Part shown: positions 36,168 to 41,037 of the stretch, one piece after another
Position numbering within the stretch: the first letter of the stretch is position 1
Layout of the letters: the number at the start of each line of letters is the position of its first letter
NCBI RefSeq assembly: GCF_023156385.1
Contig: NZ_JAKZAK010000003.1
Coordinates: 1-41,037 of the forward strand
Direction: 5' to 3'
Length of the DNA stretch: 41,037 nt
From: Marinobacter xestospongiae
GTDB lineage: Bacteria > Pseudomonadota > Gammaproteobacteria > Pseudomonadales > Oleiphilaceae
The notes under the pieces: generated by a model
Database searches by the model: none
What the model saw: the letters and a program-made list of their open reading frames with translations, nothing else
What the model was told of the DNA's origin: nothing
Made by a program: the position numbers and the translations under genes

Positions 36168-36644
36168 ATGCCCACTGTCGAACTGAATCAGCCAGTCGCC
36201 GAATTTGAAGCGCCAGCAACGGAAGATCAAACCGTCCGGCTGTCCGACTTCCGCGGCAAGAAAAACCTGGTGATCTATTTTTACCCCAAGGACAACACCC
36301 CGGGCTGCACCACCGAGGGGCAGGACTTCCGCGATCAGCACGCCGCTTTCGAGGCCTGTGACACGGTCGTGTTTGGTGTCTCCCGGGACAGCCTCAAAGT
36401 CCACACCAACTTTCGCGCGAAGCACGAGTTTCCGTTCCAGCTGATCTCAGACAAGGATGAAGAACTGTGCCAGCAGTTTGATGTGATCAAGCTGAAGAAG
36501 CTCTATGGCAAGGAATACATGGGCATCGATCGCAGCACCTTCCTGATCGACAAGGAAGGCGTCCTGCGCCGGGAGTGGCGCAGCGTCAAGGTCAAAGGGC
36601 ATGTTGACGAAGTGCTGGCTGCCGCCCAGGAAGTGAACGGCTAA
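36168..36644 (+). CDS. bcp: Thioredoxin-dependent peroxiredoxin (Bcp/PrxQ type)
   Basis: A 158-residue peroxiredoxin that reduces hydrogen and organic peroxides. The peroxidatic Cys47 sits in YPKDNTPGCTTEG, with the thioredoxin-fold start GKKNLVIYFYP. The resolving Cys that E. coli Bcp has five residues later is absent (Asp53 lies in the region GQDF); the other cysteines are Cys64 and Cys101. It may therefore work as a 1-Cys enzyme or use a different partner Cys. AGGAG precedes the ATG. Transcription is divergent from dapA. Confidence 0.94.
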   Translation: MPTVELNQPVAEFEAPATEDQTVRLSDFRGKKNLVIYFYPKDNTPGCTTEGQDFRDQHAAFEACDTVVFGVSRDSLKVHTNFRAKHEFPFQLISDKDEELCQQFDVIKLKKLYGKEYMGIDRSTFLIDKEGVLRREWRSVKVKGHVDEVLAAAQEVNG

Positions 36645-36711
36645 CATCGCATTCAAAGACCAGGGTTACCGACAGCCGGCAACCCGGGCCTTCCAATGGG
36701 CTGGCGCCTCG

Positions 36712-37791
36712 TCAGCCCACGTCGTCAATCGGCCCCAGCGGCTCTCGCTTGACCGGCCAGGCGGAGAAAATCGCCTTCAGCATGGTTGCCAGAGGGATCG
36801 CAAAGAACACCCCCCACAGCCCCCAGACACCCCCAAAAAACAATACCGCCACGATGATGACCACCGGGTGCAGGTTGTTTACTTCAGAGAACAGCACCGG
36901 TACCAGCACATTGCCATCCAGCGCCTGAATAATGCCGTACACCACCATCACCCAGATGAAGTGACTGCCCCAACCAAAGGCGAAAAGCGCAATCATCGCC
37001 ACCGGAATGGTTACTACGGCGGCGCCGATGTAGGGAATCACCACACTCAGCCCCACCAGCAGCGACAGTAAAGCGGCGTAGGGAACGCCCAGCAGTTTGA
37101 ACGCAACGTAGGTGGCGCCACCAACGATCAGGATCTCGACCGCCTTGCCGCGGACGTAATTGGCACACTGCAGATTCACTTCTTCCCAGATGTGCAGCAT
37201 CAGCGGCCGCTGGTGAGGAAGCAGACGGGCCAGTGCTCCCAGCAGCAGCTTGCGGTCCTTCAGGAAAAAGAACACCAGAATCGGGACCAGCACCATGTAA
37301 ATGAGCACGGCCAGCAGATCCGGAATGCTGGAGAGCGAGAAGGACACCAGCCACTGAGTCATCCGCGCCGCTTCTGACGTCACCTCGTGGTAGACGGTGT
37401 TCACCGCGTCAATAGAAATCAGGTTCGGGTACTGATCCGGCAGCACCTCCATGTAGCTCTGTAACTCACGGAAGATGCGAGGCGCCTCCCCGGCGAGCGC
37501 AGTGACCTGGGTCCACACCAACGGCATCAGACCAAACAGGAAACCCAGCAGGATACCCATAAACACCAGGAAAACGCCGACAATGGCAAGCGTCTCCGGC
37601 ACTCCCCATCCCATCAGCTTGCTCACCAGCCCCTGCAGGATGAAAGCCACGATCACCGATGCAATCACGGGCGCCAGCATGGCACCAAAGAAGACCACTG
37701 CCAGGGTACCCACCACCAACAGCAGTAGCAGGATGACAGCTTCGTCATCTGAAAAGTATTTATCGGCTAGACCACGTAGAATTCTGACCAT
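36712..37791 (-). CDS. AI-2E family transporter (PerM-like)
   Basis: A 359-residue membrane protein of the AI-2 exporter/PerM superfamily with about eight membrane segments. The signature PYIGAAVVTIPVAMIALF and the C-terminal GVWGLWGVFFAIPLATMLKA are typical. Members have been linked to autoinducer export, Na+/H+ antiport or unknown substrates, so no specific function is assigned. It lies 19 nt after tusA and GGAG is seen before its ATG, so they probably form one operon. The PerM-tusA-M48 protease neighbourhood is conserved in Pseudomonas-like genomes. Confidence 0.9.
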   Translation of the reverse strand: MVRILRGLADKYFSDDEAVILLLLLVVGTLAVVFFGAMLAPVIASVIVAFILQGLVSKLMGWGVPETLAIVGVFLVFMGILLGFLFGLMPLVWTQVTALAGEAPRIFRELQSYMEVLPDQYPNLISIDAVNTVYHEVTSEAARMTQWLVSFSLSSIPDLLAVLIYMVLVPILVFFFLKDRKLLLGALARLLPHQRPLMLHIWEEVNLQCANYVRGKAVEILIVGGATYVAFKLLGVPYAALLSLLVGLSVVIPYIGAAVVTIPVAMIALFAFGWGSHFIWVMVVYGIIQALDGNVLVPVLFSEVNNLHPVVIIVAVLFFGGVWGLWGVFFAIPLATMLKAIFSAWPVKREPLGPIDDVG

Positions 37792-37810
37792 GAACGGCTC
37801 CGGCAGGGAC

Positions 37811-38041
37811 TCAGGACTGGCCGCACTCTATCACAAAGCGATAGCGGCCTTCGGTTTCGGATTGGCTGATTAGCCGATGGTCGGACATCGCCAGGTAGGC
37901 GGGAATATCTCGGGCCGAGCCTGGGTCGGTAGCCAACACTTCCAACTGCTGCCCGGCCACCATGGCGCTGAGCTCCAACTTGGTCTTCAGTAAAGGCATC
38001 GGGCATTGCAGCCCTGACGCATCAAGCAACTTGTCTGGCAT
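37811..38041 (-). CDS. tusA: Sulfur carrier protein TusA
   Basis: A 76-residue TusA/SirA-family sulfur carrier. The reactive Cys13 lies in the CPxP motif (SGLQCPMPLLKTK), and the C-terminal half shows the usual VLATDPGSARDIPAYL. It passes sulfur from IscS to tRNA thiolation or molybdenum-cofactor enzymes. The ATG at 38041 gives the normal family length; the frame stays open far upstream, but that part runs through the promoter region and the M48 gene on the other strand. The ribosome binding site is weak. Confidence 0.94.
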   Translation of the reverse strand: MPDKLLDASGLQCPMPLLKTKLELSAMVAGQQLEVLATDPGSARDIPAYLAMSDHRLISQSETEGRYRFVIECGQS

Positions 38042-38242
38042 GATTCGGTCACAATTCGGATGAGGCAAAGGTAAAGTAGTAAAGGCAACACAGCGAGGGA
38101 CCGGTGAACCACCCGCCCCCAGAAGGATTCTGAACGCATTCAGAGCATCCCAAGACCCTCTGAACCAGGCCTGACTGTCGACAGGACGACCATCGCCCGA
38201 TCCAGCGGCCAAGTATGACGCAGCCAGGAATAGTACCGCATT

Positions 38243-39742
38243 ATGGCTTACCGCAAACAGCTTCGCACCGTAACCGGCACCACCTGCTCCGCTTTCAGGT
38301 GCCGGTTTCGCCGTCGATTTGCCGCGCTGGCCATCTGCAGCCTGCTGGCCACGCCACTGGCGGCGACCGATCAGGCCCTGCCAACCATTGGCGGCCTCGG
38401 CGGAGGGCTGATTTCCGAACAGCAGGAAGCCGAAATCGGCCGTCAGGTTATGGGGTCCATCCGCCGTTCCGCACCGCGCATCCAGGACCCGCTGGTGGCG
38501 GATTACCTGGAATCGATGGTCCACCGCCTGCTGCCCTCGGTGCCTCTGGGCGACAAGCACCTGACCCTGGTGCTGATTGACAGTCCCGATATCAATGCCT
38601 TTGCGGTACCCGGCAACATCGTCGGTGTGAACGGCGGCCTGTTTCTCTACGCCCGCAGCGAGCAGCAGTTTGGCTCCGTTATCGCCCACGAATTGGCCCA
38701 CCTCAGCCAGCGCCACTTTGCCCGCCGCCTGGAACAGCAGGAAACCAACGCCCCGCTGGCGATCGCCGGCATGGTCACCGGCATCATTCTGTCCGCCGTC
38801 ACAAAATCCGACGTCGGCCTGGCGGCCATTGCCGGCACCCAGGCCCTAAGCATCCAGAACATGCTGCAATACAGTCGCGCCCACGAACAGGAAGCCGACC
38901 GGATCGGTCTCGACATCATGGCGGATGCCGGCTTTGACCCCCGCGGCATGCCGGCCATGTTTGAAACCATGATGCGCCAGAACCGGTTGCAGGGAAATCA
39001 GCCGCCGGAATACCTGTCCACCCACCCGCTGACCCAGAGCCGGGTCTCGGACACCCGTTCCCGTGCCGAGCAGTACCCCATCACGCAGGTTGCAGACCGG
39101 CTGGAGTATCACCTGGTCAGAGCGCGCCTGCAGGCCCACTACGCCACCACGCCGGAACACGGCGTCGCCTTCTTCGAGCGCCGCACTGCCGGCACCCCGA
39201 TCGGCGAGAGCCCCGCGGATCATTACGGACTGGCAGTCGCCTATCTGGGCAATCGCCGGCCTGCCGAGGCCGAATCGACCCTGCGACAGCTGCTGGCGCA
39301 CCAGCCCGGCCGCATAACTTACCAGGTGACGCTGGCCGAGGCCCTGCTCGCCCAGGAGCGCGCCACCGAGGCCAACGCCCTGATGCACGAGGCACTGGGC
39401 CGCAACCCGGAGAACGCTCCGATCACCGACATGCTGGCCCGCACCGAACTGGCGGATGGCAATGCCCGCGCCGCCAGCGGCTATCTGCGCACACTGATCA
39501 GGCAATATCCGGAACGGGAGAATCTCTGGCTGAGACTGGCGGAAGCGGAAGGTCAGGCGCGGAACATCGTTGGTGTGCACGAAGCCCGGGCGGAGTACGC
39601 GATTCTGATGGGGGATCTGGAATCAGCCCACCGGCAACTGCTGGAGGCGCAGGAGAAGGCGCCCCCGGGGACGCCATCCTACCAGAGCCTGTCATCAAGA
39701 CTGAACGAGGTCAGCCAGGCTCTGGCCAAACGCCGCCGCTGA
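38243..39742 (+). CDS. Periplasmic M48 metalloprotease/chaperone, BepA (YfgC) type
   Basis: A 499-residue secreted zinc protease with a C-terminal TPR region, the domain order of BepA, which helps LptD and BAM substrates mature or degrades them when stalled. The signal peptide covers about residues 24-42 (RRFAALAICSLLATPLAA). Zinc ligands are His149 and His153 in VIAHELAHL, with the third Glu in the helix SRAHEQEADRIG near 213. TPR-like repeats fill about residues 325-490. E. coli BepA is 487 residues. It is divergent from tusA, a conserved pairing. Starts downstream of 38243 are possible since the first 20 residues are unusual for a signal peptide. Confidence 0.92.
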   Translation: MAYRKQLRTVTGTTCSAFRCRFRRRFAALAICSLLATPLAATDQALPTIGGLGGGLISEQQEAEIGRQVMGSIRRSAPRIQDPLVADYLESMVHRLLPSVPLGDKHLTLVLIDSPDINAFAVPGNIVGVNGGLFLYARSEQQFGSVIAHELAHLSQRHFARRLEQQETNAPLAIAGMVTGIILSAVTKSDVGLAAIAGTQALSIQNMLQYSRAHEQEADRIGLDIMADAGFDPRGMPAMFETMMRQNRLQGNQPPEYLSTHPLTQSRVSDTRSRAEQYPITQVADRLEYHLVRARLQAHYATTPEHGVAFFERRTAGTPIGESPADHYGLAVAYLGNRRPAEAESTLRQLLAHQPGRITYQVTLAEALLAQERATEANALMHEALGRNPENAPITDMLARTELADGNARAASGYLRTLIRQYPERENLWLRLAEAEGQARNIVGVHEARAEYAILMGDLESAHRQLLEAQEKAPPGTPSYQSLSSRLNEVSQALAKRRR

Positions 39743-39759
39743 CGGTGGACTGAATGCCC

Positions 39760-40821
39760 TCAGGCGTTGCCAGCGGCCTTGAGGTTCATGTCGGCGGTGA
39801 AATCCAGCATGCGCTTCAAAGGCGCCAGCGCACGCTCTCTCAACGCGTCATCCACGTGCACCTGCTGATCTCCAGACTCCAGCACATGGAGCAGGTTTTC
39901 CAGGCCGTTCATCGCCATCCACGGGCAATGGGCACAGCTGCGACAGGTCGCGCCGTTTCCGGCCGTAGGTGCTTCGATCAGGGTCTTGTTGGGCGCCAGC
40001 TGCTGCATCTTGTAGAAGATGCCGTTGTCGGTGGCAACCACGAACTTGTCGTTCGGCAGGGTCTGTACTGCATGAATCAGCTGCGATGTGGAGCCGACCA
40101 CGTCCGCCATCTCCACCACCGCATCCGGCGACTCCGGGTGCACCAGAATCGCCGCATCCGGGTACAGGGCTTTCAGATCTTCCAGCCCACGATGCTTGAA
40201 CTCTTCATGCACGATGCAGGAGCCGTCCCACAGCAGCATATCAGCGCCGGTGGTCTTCTGGACGTAGTGCCCCAGATGTTTGTCCGGCGCCCAGATCAGC
40301 TTCTCGCCACGGGCATCCAGGGACTCCACAATGGCCTGGGCACAGCTGGACGTGACCACCCAGTCCGCCCTCGCCTTCACCGCCGCGGAGGTATTGGCAT
40401 ACACCACCACGGTCCGGTCCGGATGCTGATCGCAGAACGCTGCGAACTCATCCGCCGGGCACCCCACATCCAGCGAACAGGTTGCCTCCAGAGTCGGCAT
40501 CAGCACCCGCTTTTCCGGCGTGAGGATCTTGGCAGTCTCCCCCATGAACTTCACACCCGCGACGACGACAGTGGATGCCGCATGGTCACGACCGAAGCGG
40601 GCCATCTCCAGCGAGTCAGCCACACAGCCGCCGGTTTCCTCGGCCAGTCGCTGAATGTCGGGATCGGTGTAATAGTGCGCCACGAGCACGGCATCCTGAT
40701 CCTTCAGGGCCTGGCGAATACGCGCTTCCAGCGCGGCCTTCTCATCGCCACTGAGGGTTTTTGGCTCTGCCTGGTGGGCCAGATGCTCCTGTACCAGAAT
40801 TCGATCTTCGGCTCGTGTCAT
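39760..40821 (-). CDS. nadA: Quinolinate synthase A
   Basis: NadA condenses iminoaspartate with dihydroxyacetone phosphate to quinolinate in NAD synthesis, using a [4Fe-4S] cluster. The 353-residue product has the family length (E. coli 347). Cluster Cys candidates are in [24 protein letters not shown] and [15 protein letters not shown], with substrate motifs [11 protein letters not shown] and [11 protein letters not shown]. It converges with the M48 protease gene with a 17-bp gap. The ATG at 40821 has a weak ribosome binding site. Confidence 0.97.
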   Translation of the reverse strand: MTRAEDRILVQEHLAHQAEPKTLSGDEKAALEARIRQALKDQDAVLVAHYYTDPDIQRLAEETGGCVADSLEMARFGRDHAASTVVVAGVKFMGETAKILTPEKRVLMPTLEATCSLDVGCPADEFAAFCDQHPDRTVVVYANTSAAVKARADWVVTSSCAQAIVESLDARGEKLIWAPDKHLGHYVQKTTGADMLLWDGSCIVHEEFKHRGLEDLKALYPDAAILVHPESPDAVVEMADVVGSTSQLIHAVQTLPNDKFVVATDNGIFYKMQQLAPNKTLIEAPTAGNGATCRSCAHCPWMAMNGLENLLHVLESGDQQVHVDDALRERALAPLKRMLDFTADMNLKAAGNA

Positions 40822-40979
40822 GGTCTACATCTCATCCGTTATTCTTCAGCCCCATTGTACCATCGGACAGGTTGATTCATGACCCTGTCACACTGGGCTG
40901 TTATTGAGAAGACTGGGTAACCCGAGTAGCTGGAAGCCACTTGGAGTCTCCCTGGAGACATTGGTATCTTTGGGCAAAA

Positions 40980-41005
40980 AAAAAGAGCCCGAAGGCTCTT
41001 TTTTC
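40980..41005. terminator. Bidirectional terminator at the window end
   Basis: AAAAGAGCC-CGAA-GGCTCTTTTTT is a short hairpin with A and T tracts on its sides. It lies about 160 bp upstream of nadA, so it should belong to a gene beyond the right edge. The intervening 40822-40979 holds no gene. Confidence 0.85.
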
Positions 41006-41037
41006 CAACCAACCCGAGAAGCCCGGATGGTTTATTT

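Noticed and set aside
38042..38716. N-terminal extension of TusA
   Set aside because: The family is about 76-81 residues; the extension crosses the promoter region and lies antisense to the M48 protease gene.

Overview
The window looks like a chromosomal segment of a marine gammaproteobacterium close to Marinobacter. This is inferred from moderately high GC, the gene orders tRNA(Pro-Arg-His-Leu)-tig-clpP-clpX-lon-hupB-ppiD and dapA-bamC-purC, and the mix of accessory genes. No marker gene was compared with a database, so the genus is an inference.

Layout. 1-1800: an eroded accessory patch with small unknown ORFs and the C-terminal half of a tyrosine integrase, interrupted by an in-frame TGA and ending about 140 bp from a tRNA-Val gene. 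1798-11500 (minus strand): tRNA-Val, ppiD, hupB, lon, clpX, clpP, tig and the tRNA array Leu/His/Arg/Pro, i.e. a protein folding and degradation block. 11500-20300: housekeeping metabolism (folD, glcB, cysS, glnS, ppiB, lpxH). A 280-bp foldback element sits between cysS and glcB. 20300-31100: accessory and sensory region with a PEP-CTERM protein, a transglutaminase-like protein, a frameshifted AraC regulator, a stand-alone BLUF photoreceptor, a GNAT acetyltransferase, a cation/proton antiporter, a RegB/RegA-type redox two-component pair, a divergently transcribed OprC-like TonB-dependent copper receptor, an unknown membrane protein and a pterin dehydratase. 31150-41037: nucleotide-sugar epimerase, TIGR04219-type outer membrane protein, purC, bamC, dapA, bcp, an AI-2E/PerM transporter, tusA, the BepA-type M48 protease and nadA.

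How genes work together. Tig, PpiD, ClpXP and Lon form the protein quality-control set; BamC and BepA serve outer-membrane assembly; LpxH serves lipid A synthesis. The most coherent accessory unit is the redox sensor/regulator pair back-to-back with a copper importer that carries the complete CxxxM and HxM copper ligands. It suggests redox-linked control of copper supply, perhaps for copper oxidases or nitrous oxide reductase.

The most unusual non-coding signals are four intergenic arrays of unrelated 15-16 bp tandem repeats (11636-11711, 29564-29638, 31071-31151, 36053-36145) and the foldback element at 15176-15455, which has near-perfect 31-bp terminal inverted repeats and nested internal stems. 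No complete undescribed defence or mobile system is visible.
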